A DNA stretch of 51,162 nucleotides from Salinarimonas ramus (GTDB lineage Bacteria > Pseudomonadota > Alphaproteobacteria > Rhizobiales > Beijerinckiaceae), in assembly GCF_014645695.1 (NCBI RefSeq), contig NZ_BMMF01000018.1:1-51162 (forward strand), in the 5' to 3' direction. Shown in pieces: positions 26,907 to 38,105 of this stretch. A model generated the notes under the pieces. The model searched no databases and was not told where the DNA came from. It saw only the letters and a list, made by a program, of their open reading frames with translations. Positions within the stretch are counted from its first letter, which is position 1. Each line of letters starts with the position of its first letter. A program made the translations under genes and the position numbers.

Positions 26907-27752
26907 TCAGTGGCCGCCGTAGCCGTAGACGTAGATCGCCGCGAACAGGAACAGCCACACCACGTCGACGAAGTGCCAGTACCAGGCGGCGAACTCGAAG
27001 CCGAGATGCTGCTTCGTGGTGAAGTGGCCGAGATAGACGCGCCACAGGCACACGGCGAGGAAGATCGTCCCGATCACGACGTGCGCCCCGTGGAAGCCCG
27101 TCGCCATGAAGAAGGTCGCGCCGTAGATGTGGCCCGAGAACTCGAAATGCGCGTGGCTGTACTCGTAGATCTGCAGGAACGTGAAGAGCACGCCCAGGAT
27201 CACCGTGAGCCACAAAGCCCACTTGAGGCCCTGGCGATCGTCCTCGAGCAGCGCGTGGTGCGCCCAGGTCACCGTCGTGCCCGACGTCAGGAGCACGAGC
27301 GTGCCGAAGAGCGGCAGGTGCCAGGGGTCGAACGTCTCGATGCCCGCCGGCGGCCAGGCGCCGCCCGTCAGCTCGGTGCGCAGGAACTGGTTCTCGGCGG
27401 CGGGGAAGAGCGCCACGTCGAAATAGGCCCAGAACCAGGCGACGAAGAACATCACCTCGGAGGCGATGAACATGATCATGCCGTAGCGGTGGTGCAGCTG
27501 CACCACGCGGGTGTGGTCGCCGTGATTGGCTTCCTTGATCACGTCCATCCACCACGCGGCCATGGTGTAGAGGACGCCGATCAGGCCCAGCCCGAAGATC
27601 AGGCCGCCGATCTGCAGGCCTGCGATCGGCATGTCGCGGATGAAGGTGATGAACCCGACCGCGAGGACGAAGGCGCTGAGCGAGCCGATGAACGGCCACG
27701 GGCTCGGGTCGACGAGGTGGTAGTCGTGCTTCTTGGCGTGAGCGTCGGCCAT
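26907..27752 (-). CDS. ctaE: Cytochrome c oxidase subunit III
   Basis: A 281-residue inner-membrane subunit of the aa3-type oxidase with seven helices. Hallmarks are HDYHLVDPSPWPF at the start, MIMFIASEVMFFVAWFWAYF (with the conserved Glu near the oxygen path), GTTVTWAHHALLE, SGHIYGATFFMATGFHGAHV and a C-terminal WYWHFVDVVWLFLF. The start ATG has GAGAGCC upstream. It follows ctaG by 64 bp. Confidence 0.97.
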   Translation of the reverse strand: MADAHAKKHDYHLVDPSPWPFIGSLSAFVLAVGFITFIRDMPIAGLQIGGLIFGLGLIGVLYTMAAWWMDVIKEANHGDHTRVVQLHHRYGMIMFIASEVMFFVAWFWAYFDVALFPAAENQFLRTELTGGAWPPAGIETFDPWHLPLFGTLVLLTSGTTVTWAHHALLEDDRQGLKWALWLTVILGVLFTFLQIYEYSHAHFEFSGHIYGATFFMATGFHGAHVVIGTIFLAVCLWRVYLGHFTTKQHLGFEFAAWYWHFVDVVWLFLFAAIYVYGYGGH

Positions 27753-27816
27753 GGCTCTCTAGGTCTCCGGTGCCTCTCTCGCGTCCCCCTCGCTCGGAGG
27801 ACGTCCCGCGTCGCTG

Positions 27817-28449
27817 TCAGAGGGTGGGCGGCGTTACCGTGGGGACGGGCGCCGCCGCGTTGGTGATCGGCTCGCCGCCCTCGAGCGGCTCCCCGTTCTT
27901 GGACGGAAAGTAGGTGTAGGACAAGGTGATCGTGGAGATGTCCCGCGCGGCGGGGTCGTCCACGATCGCCGGGTCGATGTAGAACATCACGGCGGAATCC
28001 ATCGTCTCGCCGGCGGCCAGCGTGTTCTCCGTGAAGCAGAAGCATTGCAGCTTGACGAAGTACTGCCCCGCGACGGCCGGCGTGACGTTGAAGGTCGCGA
28101 CCCCCGCCCGCGGCTCCTCGGCCGGATTGGAGACGCGGTAGAACACCGTCTGCGTCTCGCCGATGCGCACCTCGACCTGCGGCGCCTCGGCGGCGAAGCG
28201 CCAGCCGAGATCGCGCGAGACGTTGGCGTCGAAGCGCACCTTCACGGTCTCGTCGAGGATCGTGCCCGCCTCCGCCGTGCCGACGATCGGCGTGCCGCCG
28301 AAGCCGGTGATGCGGCAGAACAGGTCGTAGAGCGGCACGGAGGCGTAGGCGAGGCCGATCATGCCCGCGACCACGCTCACGCAGGTCACGACCGTGCGGC
28401 GCACGGCGCGGGCCTGGGTGGCGTCGTTCGTCTCGGTCGTCTGCGTCAT
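27817..28449 (-). CDS. ctaG: Cytochrome c oxidase assembly protein CtaG/Cox11
   Basis: A 210-residue copper chaperone for the CuB centre of subunit I. One N-terminal membrane helix (VVTCVSVVAGMIGLAYASVPLYDLFCRITGFGG) is followed by a periplasmic immunoglobulin-like domain. The copper-binding CFCFTENTL motif is present in KLQCFCFTENTLAAGE. A strong AGGGAGGTG precedes the ATG. It sits between coxF and ctaE, as usual in Rhizobiales. Confidence 0.96.
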   Translation of the reverse strand: MTQTTETNDATQARAVRRTVVTCVSVVAGMIGLAYASVPLYDLFCRITGFGGTPIVGTAEAGTILDETVKVRFDANVSRDLGWRFAAEAPQVEVRIGETQTVFYRVSNPAEEPRAGVATFNVTPAVAGQYFVKLQCFCFTENTLAAGETMDSAVMFYIDPAIVDDPAARDISTITLSYTYFPSKNGEPLEGGEPITNAAAPVPTVTPPTL

Positions 28450-28480
28450 GGGAACACCTCCCTCGTCACGTCAGGACACC

Positions 28481-28675
28481 TCACATCGGCCGGTCGAGCA
28501 CGCCGGGGCCCATCTTGACGATGGTCACGGCGTAGAAGAGCGCGACGAGCGCCGCCAGCACGACGGCGAGGGCGATGGAGCGCCCGCGCCGGCGCTTGCG
28601 GAAGGCCTCCGCCTCCCGCTCCGCCGGCGTCGGCTCGCGGCCGGTCGCCTCGCCGTTCTCGCCCGCCTTCGCCAT
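28481..28675 (-). CDS. coxF: Small CoxF-like membrane protein
   Basis: A 64-residue protein: a charged N-terminus (AEREAEAFRKRRRGR) and one membrane helix (IALAVVLAALVALFYAVTIVKM), ending GPGVLDRPM. Its ATG overlaps the ctaB stop (TGATG), so it is translationally coupled. Small proteins of this look between ctaB and ctaG are called CoxF in Rhizobiales oxidase operons. It is short enough to be missed by length-limited gene finders. Function is not established. Confidence 0.8.
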   Translation of the reverse strand: MAKAGENGEATGREPTPAEREAEAFRKRRRGRSIALAVVLAALVALFYAVTIVKMGPGVLDRPM

Positions 28676-29652
28676 CACGCGAGCCCCGGGAGAACGAGCG
28701 CGGGCACCGCGCTGTAGAGCCCGAGCGCGTGCTCGGCGAGGAGCACGGCGAACAGGATGAAGAGGTGGAGGATGGTGAAGCCGAAGAGCCGCTGCGCGGC
28801 CTTGGCGGCCTCCTCCCCCTCGCGGATGCGGTAGACGCGCCAGGCGAGGCCGAGCATGGCGAACGCCGTCGCGCCGCCGACGATCGTGTAGACGAGCCCG
28901 CCGAAGCCGAGCGGGATCGGCAGGAGCGTCACCGGCACGAAGACGAGCGTGTAGAGCCAGATCTGCCGGCGCGTCTCGTCGGGGCCGGCGACGTTGGGCA
29001 GCATGGGCACGCCCGCGCGAGCGTAGTCGCCGGACTTGACCAGCGCCAGCGCCCAGAAATGCGGCGGCGTCCACAGGAAGATGATGGCGAAGAGCACCAG
29101 CGTCTCGATGCCGAGCGAGCCCGTCACGGCGGCATCCGCCACCATGGGCGGGAAGGCGCCGGCCGCGCCGCCGATGACGATGTTCTGCGGCGTCGCGCGC
29201 TTGAGCCACATCGAGTACACGACGGCGTAGAAAAAGATCGTGAAGGCGAGGAAGCCGGCGGCGAGCCAGTTCGCCACGAGGCCGAGCGTCAGCACCGAGC
29301 CGATCGACAGGGTCAGCCCGAAGGCGAGCGCCTCGCCGCCGGTGACGCGGCCCGCGGGGATCGGGCGCTGCGCCGTGCGGGTCATCACCGCGTCGATGTC
29401 CGCGTCCCACCACATGTTGAGCGCGCCGGACGCGCCCGCGCCCACGGCGATGGCCAAGAGCGAGGCGAAGGCGACGATCGGGTGGACCGCGCTCTCGACG
29501 ACGACCATGCCGACGAGCGCCGTGAACACGACGAGGAACATCACCCGCGGCTTGAGCAGCGCCAGGTAGTCGCCGGCCTCCGCCGTCGAGCCGCCGATGG
29601 CGGTCGGCAGGACGGGCGCCTGGGGCGCGGGTTCGTGGGTCATCACGGTCAT
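28675..29652 (-). CDS. ctaB: Protoheme IX farnesyltransferase (haem O synthase)
   Basis: A 325-residue UbiA-type prenyltransferase making haem O, the precursor of haem a, in the inner membrane. The Asp-rich motifs are [21 protein letters not shown] and [22 protein letters not shown]. About nine helices follow the usual plan from [21 protein letters not shown] onward. Start is ATG 29652 (or ATG 29643, three codons later); no strong ribosome-binding site is visible. A run of three hairpins lies upstream, after ctaD. Confidence 0.95.
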   Translation of the reverse strand: MTVMTHEPAPQAPVLPTAIGGSTAEAGDYLALLKPRVMFLVVFTALVGMVVVESAVHPIVAFASLLAIAVGAGASGALNMWWDADIDAVMTRTAQRPIPAGRVTGGEALAFGLTLSIGSVLTLGLVANWLAAGFLAFTIFFYAVVYSMWLKRATPQNIVIGGAAGAFPPMVADAAVTGSLGIETLVLFAIIFLWTPPHFWALALVKSGDYARAGVPMLPNVAGPDETRRQIWLYTLVFVPVTLLPIPLGFGGLVYTIVGGATAFAMLGLAWRVYRIREGEEAAKAAQRLFGFTILHLFILFAVLLAEHALGLYSAVPALVLPGLA

Positions 29653-29731
29653 GAGATCGTGCGTCGTCTCTCTCGTGGGGCCGTCGCCCGCGGCGGCGTA
29701 GCCGGCGGCGGCGTGCCCCGTCTCATGGGCT

Positions 29732-29849
29732 CGATCCGCGCGGGCGTCCGCGCGGATCGCGAAGGGGAGGCTCGGGGGAAAGCCCCTCCCCGGAACGCCG
29801 GCAGCGTGCGGCGCTCCGGGGAGGAGCCGGGCGGCTTGTGTCGCCCGGC
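29732..29849 (-). other. Three consecutive hairpins in the ctaD-ctaB gap
   Basis: The 208-bp gap holds three stems: CGATCCGCGCGG / CCGCGCGGATCG, 12 bp perfect with loop GCGT (29732-29759); a 13-bp stem with one mismatch at 29788-29800 / 29809-29821; and GCCGGGCG / CGCCCGGC at 29826-29833 / 29842-29849, 11 bp past the ctaD stop. None has a T-run. They may protect ctaCD mRNA from 3' decay or reduce read-through, giving more subunit than assembly factor. Confidence 0.6.
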
Positions 29850-29860
29850 CCGGATCCATG

Positions 29861-32468
<2,608 letters not shown>

Positions 32469-32557
32469 CGTCTACCTCGAAGCTCCTCGTGCCTCCCGCG
32501 CGCCTCGCACCCGCCTCGCGGGGGAATCTGGCGGGCCGGCTGGCGTGCGCGGTGGAT

Positions 32558-32571
32558 TTGATCCACGTCAA
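32558..32571. promoter_or_regulatory. FNR/FixK-type box upstream of ctaC
   Basis: TTGATCCACGTCAA matches the Crp-Fnr consensus TTGAT-N4-ATCAA at all but one of its ten fixed bases. It lies 90 bp before the ctaC start, in AT-richer sequence. It is also about 310 bp before the divergent IalB gene. The 395-bp gap (32469-32863) otherwise holds only the hairpin at 32693-32718. Confidence 0.6.
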
Positions 32572-32692
32572 AATCACAATAGGGTGACGGACGCAACGCC
32601 TCCGTCGTCGCAGCCTCACGCGACTTTCGCCGTGCTTTCGCCGCTCACACCCGAGAAGATGGGTCTCGAGCCCGCGGTGCCCACACGGGCGC

Positions 32693-32718
32693 GTCCTCCC
32701 GCCGCGCGGCGGGAGGAC
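32693..32718. other. Perfect hairpin between ctaC and ialB
   Basis: GTCCTCCCGCC-GCGC-GGCGGGAGGAC, an 11-bp perfect stem in the divergent gap. It resembles one arm of the palindromic elements at 111-241 and 4064-4266 but lacks their second arm; it may be a remnant or a simple structure. Confidence 0.45.
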
Positions 32719-32878
32719 CCGGTCCGACGCCGCCGCGGCGCCCGCGATCGGCTTTCTTGACAAAGCGTCGCGCCGGTGTTCGGGAAGGGGTGAGGCCGCG
32801 GGAACACATGCCGTTTCCTGCAGGTGTCGCGAGACCATCCGGAGCGCCGCGCGCCTCCGCGAGATGAAGGACCCGTCC

Positions 32879-33493
32879 ATGGCCGGCAGCGTCTTCGCCG
32901 TTTCGAGCGCCTCCGCCCGCGCAGGCGCCGAGCGCCCCCGCGGTCGCCGCTCCCTGCGCGGCCTTGTCGCAGGGATCGCGGCGGCCGCGCTCGCCGCTCT
33001 CCTGGGAACGACGGGCCTCGCCCCGCAGGCGGCGGCGCAGGGCGTCGTGCGCGGCACCTACGGCGATTGGCAGCAGCGCTGCGAGACGCCGGCGGGCGCC
33101 CAGGCCGAGCAATGCGCCATCGTGCAGAACGTCGCAGCCGAGGATCGGCCCAACGTCACGCTCCTCGTCATCGTGCTCGCCACCGCCGACACCAACCAGA
33201 CGCTCCTGCGGGTCGTCGCGCCGCTGGGCGTGCTGCTGCCCGCCGGCCTCGGCCTGCGCGTCGACGGCACGGACGTCGGCTCGGCCGGCTTCGTGCGCTG
33301 CCTGCCCACGGGCTGCGTCGCCGAGGTGATCATGGACCAGGCGCTCATCGACCTCCTCGCCGGCGGGGAGGAGGCGACCTTCATCATCTTCCAGACGCCG
33401 GAGGAGGGGATCGGCATCCCGGTCTCGCTCGACGGCTTCGCGGAAGGCTTCGCGACGCTCCCGGAGAGCGACGCCGCCCCCGCGCCGCAATGA
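32879..33493 (+). CDS. Invasion-associated locus B (IalB) family protein
   Basis: A 204-residue exported protein. An Arg-rich N-region precedes a hydrophobic signal segment (LVAGIAAAALAALLGTTGLAP) with cleavage near QAAAQ. The IalB domain follows: YGDWQQRCETPAGAQAEQCA, VAPLGVLLPAGLGLRVDG, and CLPTGCVAEVIMD. Four Cys in the mature part suggest disulfides. In Bartonella the relative is linked to red-cell entry, but in free-living Rhizobiales the role is general and unknown. The ATG at 32879 has AAGGA 7 bases upstream; an in-frame ATG at 32864 is the alternative. Confidence 0.87.
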   Translation: MAGSVFAVSSASARAGAERPRGRRSLRGLVAGIAAAALAALLGTTGLAPQAAAQGVVRGTYGDWQQRCETPAGAQAEQCAIVQNVAAEDRPNVTLLVIVLATADTNQTLLRVVAPLGVLLPAGLGLRVDGTDVGSAGFVRCLPTGCVAEVIMDQALIDLLAGGEEATFIIFQTPEEGIGIPVSLDGFAEGFATLPESDAAPAPQ

Positions 33494-33575
33494 CGGCTCT
33501 TCTCGACACCCGGCCCGCGCCCCGCTAGAGCTTGAGCGCATCTTGGTAACGTCACGCGTGAGGGGGGCAGTCGCC

Positions 33576-34151
33576 GTGTCCGGGCATCGTGGTATCGCAG
33601 CCAGCGCGGGGCTCGCCGCGCTCCTGGCGCTCTCGGGCTGCAGCTCCGTCTCAGGCGGCGGCGGGCCGTTCTCGGGCCTGTTCGGCGGCGGGGCGCCGGA
33701 GCCCGTCGAGAGCGCGCAGGCGACGACCTTCGAGGATTTCGTCGGGTCGGACCCCGTCGCCTGCCCGGCGCCGGAGGTGATCCAGGGCGCGCCCGCCTTC
33801 CGCGCCTATCGCGGGGGGCGCGCGGGCTCGAACCAGGACCTGCGCTACCAGATCTCGATCTTCGACCTCGCCCGCGAATGCGTGGCGACGCCCGAGGGGC
33901 AGAACCGCATCAAGCTCGGCGTGCAGGGCCGCGTCCTCATCGGGCCGGCGGGCGCGCCCGGCAGCTTCACCGCGCCGGTGCGCATTCGCGTGCGCACCAC
34001 CTCGACGGTCTACGAGGACGTGAGCCGACGCGTCAGCGTCACCGTGCCCGCCGGCCAGACCATCGGCGATTTCGTCCTCGTCGAGGAAGGCCTCGAGGTG
34101 CCGCTCTCCATCGGCGACAATTTCATCATCGAGGCGGGAATCGAGGGCTGA
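33576..34151 (+). CDS. Putative lipoprotein, function unknown
   Basis: A 191-residue exported protein with a lipobox LALSGCSS near residue 22, so lipid-anchored in the envelope. A Gly/Ser-rich spacer follows, then a domain with CPAPEVIQGAPAFRAY, RYQISIFDLARECVA and LGVQGRVLIGPAGAPGSFTAP, looking mostly beta. The GTG at 33576 is chosen because GAGGGGGG lies upstream and it gives a normal signal peptide; an upstream in-frame TTG at 33543 is less likely. It follows the IalB gene by 82 bp on the same strand. I recognise the type as common in Rhizobiales but know no role. Confidence 0.75.
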   Translation: MSGHRGIAASAGLAALLALSGCSSVSGGGGPFSGLFGGGAPEPVESAQATTFEDFVGSDPVACPAPEVIQGAPAFRAYRGGRAGSNQDLRYQISIFDLARECVATPEGQNRIKLGVQGRVLIGPAGAPGSFTAPVRIRVRTTSTVYEDVSRRVSVTVPAGQTIGDFVLVEEGLEVPLSIGDNFIIEAGIEG

Positions 34152-34350
34152 GCGGGCGCGCGCTCCTCAGATCGGCCGCAAATCGGGCGCAGGGCTCGCT
34201 CGAGGCGGGATGGGCGAGACCACACGCTTGCGCGTCCCGCCCGCCCGCTTTACCAACCTCAAGGAAAGAGCGGCCGTCCTCCCGCGGCCGGCCGTGTTCC
34301 CGAGCCGACGCCCGCGCCGATCAGGCCCGGGCGCACGAGAGTAACGAGCG

Positions 34351-37233
34351 TTGCGCGTCGCCCAACTCGCCCTCGCCATCCTCCTCTGCGCGCTCGCGCT
34401 GATCGGCGCCGCGGCCCCGGCCCTCGCCGTCGACGCGGTGCGGGTGAACCGGGACGCGACGGCGATCGACCTCACCCCCGCCATCGAGCGCTACCGCTCG
34501 GACGGCGACGTCATCCAGATCTCCACCGCGCCCGGCGCCGACGGCATCGTCAGGCGCATCGCCGTGAGCGCGCGCGAGGCCGGCACCCGGCCGGACTGGA
34601 TCGTCTTTGCGCTCACGAACGATGGCGACGAGCAGATCGACCGCCTCCTCGTCGCGCCCCACTTCATCCTGCCGGGCTCCGGGGTGATCTGGCCCGATCT
34701 CGGCGCCTCGCGCATCGCCGCCATCACCGCGAGCCAGGGCATCCGCCCCGATCGCGTCGAGGACCCCGAGGCCGATCTCTTCCTGATCACGCTGGATCCC
34801 GGCACCACCGTCACCTTCGTCGCCGAGCTGCGCGGGCCGGACGTGCCCCAGCTCCTGCTCTTCGAGGAGGGCGTCTATCGCGACAAGGAGAACGGGCTCA
34901 CCCTCTACAAGGGCATCATCATCGGCATCGCCGGGCTCTTGGCGCTCTTCCTCACGGTGATCTTCGTCGTCAAGGGCGCGCTGATCTTTCCCGCCGCGGC
35001 GGCGCTCGCCTGGGCGGTGCTCGCCTATGCCGGCATCGACTTCGGCTTCTTCGAGCGCGTCTTCCCGCTGGCCGAGGACGCCGAGCGCGTCTACCGCGCC
35101 GCCGCCGAGGCGATCCTCGCCGCCACGCTGCTCGTCTTCCTGTTCGCCTATCTCAACCTCAATCGCTGGCACGTGCGCTACGGCCACGTGACGCTCCTGT
35201 GGCTCGCCTTCCTCGCCGGCCTCGTCGGGCTCGCCGTGATCGACCCGCCGGTGGCGGCGGGCGTCGCGCGCATCTCGCTCGCCGCGGTCGCCGGCATCGG
35301 CTTCGTGCTCGTCCTGCATCTGGCGACCCACGGCTACGATCGCGCGGTGATGCTCATCCCCACCTGGCTCCTGCTCCTCGTGTGGGTGACGGCGGCGGGC
35401 TTCACCGTGACCGGCCGCCTCGACGGCGACCTCGTCGCCCCGGCCTTGATCGGCGGGCTCGTCCTCATCGTCATGCTCATCGGCTTCACGGTGATGCAGC
35501 ACGCCTTCGCCGGGGGCGGGCTCTCCCACGGCTCGGCGAGCGAGGCGGAGCGCCGTGCGCTCGCGCTCTCGGGCTCGGGCGACGTCGTCTTCGACTGGGA
35601 CGTGGTCTCGGACCGCATCTACGTCTCCCCCGAGGTCGAGAACCTGCTCGGCCTCGACCGCGGCACGCTCACGGGCCCCGCGAAGGACTTCATCGACGCC
35701 ATTCACCCCTTCGACCGCGATCGTACCGGCGCCGCCCTCGATGCGCTCATCGAGCAGCGGCGCGGGCGCGTGACGCAGGATTTCCGCCTGCGCGCCGCGC
35801 AGGGCAGCTATCACTGGTTCCGCCTCAAGGCCCGTCCCGTCGTCGGCACCGACGGCGAGGCGATTCGCATCGTGGGCACGCTCAGTGACGTCACCGAGAA
35901 CAAGACCTCCGAGGAGCGCCTCCTCGTCGACGCGGTGCACGACAACCTCACGGGCCTGCCCAATCGCCAGCTCTTCGAGGACCGCCTCGACGCCGCCCTC
36001 GCCTTCGCGGCTCAGGACCCGAGCCTGCGCCCGGCGGTGCTGATGGTCGACATGGATCGCTTCAAGGCCGTCAACGAGGCCGCGGGCCTCGCCGGCGGTG
36101 ACGCGATCCTGCTGACCCTCGCGCGGCGGCTCGGGCGCCTCCTGCGCCCGCAGGACACGCTGGCGCGCATGGCGGGCGATTCGTTCGCCGTCATCCTGCT
36201 CTCCGAGCGCGACCCCGAGCGCGTCATGGCCTTCGGCGAGATGATGCGCCGGGCGCTGGCGACGCCCGTCACCCATGCCGACCGGGAGATGTTCCTCACC
36301 GCCTCCATCGGCGTCGCGCTCCACGACCAGACCGCCGATACCCGCCGCGAGGACGTGATCCGCAAGGCGGAGATCGCCACCGCCCACGCCAAGCGCCAGG
36401 GCGGCAACCGCATCGAGATCTTCAAGCCGACGATGCAGACCGGGCGCGACGACCGCCTGACGCTCGCCGCCGACCTGCGCCGGGCGCTGGAGCGCGGCGA
36501 GATGCGCGTCGAGTTCCAGGCCGTCGTGCGTCTCGAGGATCGCACGGTGGCCGGCTTCGAGGCGCTGCTGCGCTGGGATCACCCGCGCCTCGGCCGCCTC
36601 TCGCCCGCGACCTTCGTGCCCATCGCGGAAGAGACCGGCACGATCGGCTCGCTCTCCGCCTTCCTGCTGGAGCGCGCGGCCCAGGAGCTCGCCGCCTGGC
36701 AGAGCGCGCTCGACGTCGAGCCGCCGATGTTCGCCTGCGTCCGCCTGCCCTCGCGTCAGCTCTTGCGCCAGGACTTCCTCAACGAGGTGAAGACCGTGCT
36801 CGCCCGCGCGGGCGTCCTCCCCGGCTCGCTCAAGCTCGAGCTCGCCGAGAGCCTCGTCATGGAGAACCCGGAATACGCCGCGCAGATGCTGGCGCGTCTG
36901 CGCGACCTCGGCGCCGGGCTCTCGCTCGACGATTTCGGAACGGGCTATTCCTCGCTCGCGTACCTCCAGCGCTTTCCCTTCGACACGATCCGCATCGATC
37001 GCTCCTTCGTGCGCGACCTCTCCCGCAACGGCCGCCCGGCGATCCTGCGGGCCATCGTCAAGCTCGCGGGCGAGCTCGGCATGGACGTGGTGGCGGAGGG
37101 CGCGGAGACCGAGGAGGAGGCGAACGCCCTCTCCGAGATCGGCTGCGACTACGCGCAGGGGCCCGTCTTCGGCGACCCGATGTCCCCCATCCAGGCGCGC
37201 CGCCTCGTCGGCGCGACGCCCGAGGCGGCCTGA
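34351..37233 (+). CDS. Membrane PAS-GGDEF-EAL protein with degenerate motifs
   Basis: A 960-residue c-di-GMP-type protein. A signal peptide and a periplasmic 7TMR-DISM-like sensory region (to about residue 180) precede seven or so membrane helices (about 185-385). PAS (about 405-520), GGDEF (about 525-685) and EAL (about 700-945) domains follow. The GGDEF site reads AGDSF (608-612), lacking the catalytic GG[DE]EF, so cyclase activity is unlikely. EAL is present as FEALLRW (E737), with DDFGTGYSSL and AEGAETEEE, but the usual metal-ligand Asn of VNLS is Arg (VRLPSRQ, R798). Either activity may be lost and the protein may be a receptor. Start is TTG at 34351. It converges on motB. Confidence 0.87.
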   Translation: MRVAQLALAILLCALALIGAAAPALAVDAVRVNRDATAIDLTPAIERYRSDGDVIQISTAPGADGIVRRIAVSAREAGTRPDWIVFALTNDGDEQIDRLLVAPHFILPGSGVIWPDLGASRIAAITASQGIRPDRVEDPEADLFLITLDPGTTVTFVAELRGPDVPQLLLFEEGVYRDKENGLTLYKGIIIGIAGLLALFLTVIFVVKGALIFPAAAALAWAVLAYAGIDFGFFERVFPLAEDAERVYRAAAEAILAATLLVFLFAYLNLNRWHVRYGHVTLLWLAFLAGLVGLAVIDPPVAAGVARISLAAVAGIGFVLVLHLATHGYDRAVMLIPTWLLLLVWVTAAGFTVTGRLDGDLVAPALIGGLVLIVMLIGFTVMQHAFAGGGLSHGSASEAERRALALSGSGDVVFDWDVVSDRIYVSPEVENLLGLDRGTLTGPAKDFIDAIHPFDRDRTGAALDALIEQRRGRVTQDFRLRAAQGSYHWFRLKARPVVGTDGEAIRIVGTLSDVTENKTSEERLLVDAVHDNLTGLPNRQLFEDRLDAALAFAAQDPSLRPAVLMVDMDRFKAVNEAAGLAGGDAILLTLARRLGRLLRPQDTLARMAGDSFAVILLSERDPERVMAFGEMMRRALATPVTHADREMFLTASIGVALHDQTADTRREDVIRKAEIATAHAKRQGGNRIEIFKPTMQTGRDDRLTLAADLRRALERGEMRVEFQAVVRLEDRTVAGFEALLRWDHPRLGRLSPATFVPIAEETGTIGSLSAFLLERAAQELAAWQSALDVEPPMFACVRLPSRQLLRQDFLNEVKTVLARAGVLPGSLKLELAESLVMENPEYAAQMLARLRDLGAGLSLDDFGTGYSSLAYLQRFPFDTIRIDRSFVRDLSRNGRPAILRAIVKLAGELGMDVVAEGAETEEEANALSEIGCDYAQGPVFGDPMSPIQARRLVGATPEAA

Positions 37234-37240
37234 GCGCCGA

Positions 37241-38071
37241 TCACGGCCGGAAGCTCGGCGGGATCGGGGGCTCCTCGTGGAGCAGCGTCACGGTCACGCG
37301 GCCGTTGGGGGCGATGTAGGGATTGTCCGGGAAGGCCGGCTCGGTGTCCGCCTTGCCCGTGACCGAGGCGAAGCGCTCCTCGGGCATGCCCGCACCGGAC
37401 AGGATCTCGCGCACGGCGAGCGCGCGCCCCGCCGTCAGGCTCCAGCCGTCGACCTGCGCCGTCTCGCCGGGCCGCATCGCCGCGGTGTGCCCGCGAATTG
37501 CGAGCCGGTTCGGCAGGCGCCGGATGACGGGCGCGATCGCCTCGAGCACGAGGCGCGTGCGCTCGTAGGGGTAGACCGAGCCCTCCGGAAACATGGAGCG
37601 CCCGTCCTGGTCGACGAGGGAGACGTCGAGCCCCTCCTCCGTCTCCTGGATGACGAGGTTGCGCGAGAGCTCGGCGATCTCCGGCATGTCCTGCAGGGCC
37701 TGCCGCAGCGAGGCCGCCGCCGTGCCGAAGCCGCGGTCGAAGGTGACCGAGAACAGCCCGTGCTCCTGGTTGTCGAGCTCGTTGGGCACCGTGTGGTCGG
37801 AGGCCTCCTCGGGCTCCACTTGGCGGACGTTCTGGAGCGCGGTGAGCGTCGGCAGGCCGTCCTGCTCGATGATGCCGGAGAAGCGCGTCTCGGGGTTCGT
37901 GCCGAAGGCCTCGCGCACGGAGCCCGCGACGACCTGCATCTTGCGCTGATCCTGCGTCGAATAGGCGACCAGGATGACGAAGAAGCTCATCAGGAGCGCC
38001 ATCAGGTCCGCGAAGGTGACGAACCATGCCGGCGCCCCGACCGGCGCGTCCTGCTTGCGCTTCTTTCCCAT
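37241..38071 (-). CDS. motB: Flagellar motor stator protein MotB (OmpA-like)
   Basis: A 276-residue stator subunit. One N-terminal helix carries the ion-binding Asp (D22 in WFVTFADLMALLMSFF). The periplasmic plug and linker follow, then an OmpA-like peptidoglycan-binding domain (GSVYPYERTRLVLEAIAPVI; RLAIRGHTAAM; SLTAGRALAVREIL). It lies 34 bp after motA, in one operon. No other flagellar genes are in the window, so this pair is detached from the main cluster or serves as a second stator. Confidence 0.9.
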   Translation of the reverse strand: MGKKRKQDAPVGAPAWFVTFADLMALLMSFFVILVAYSTQDQRKMQVVAGSVREAFGTNPETRFSGIIEQDGLPTLTALQNVRQVEPEEASDHTVPNELDNQEHGLFSVTFDRGFGTAAASLRQALQDMPEIAELSRNLVIQETEEGLDVSLVDQDGRSMFPEGSVYPYERTRLVLEAIAPVIRRLPNRLAIRGHTAAMRPGETAQVDGWSLTAGRALAVREILSGAGMPEERFASVTGKADTEPAFPDNPYIAPNGRVTVTLLHEEPPIPPSFRP

Positions 38072-38105
38072 GAGCCGTCGACCCGTCCCTCTGTGCGCCG
38101 GCGGA

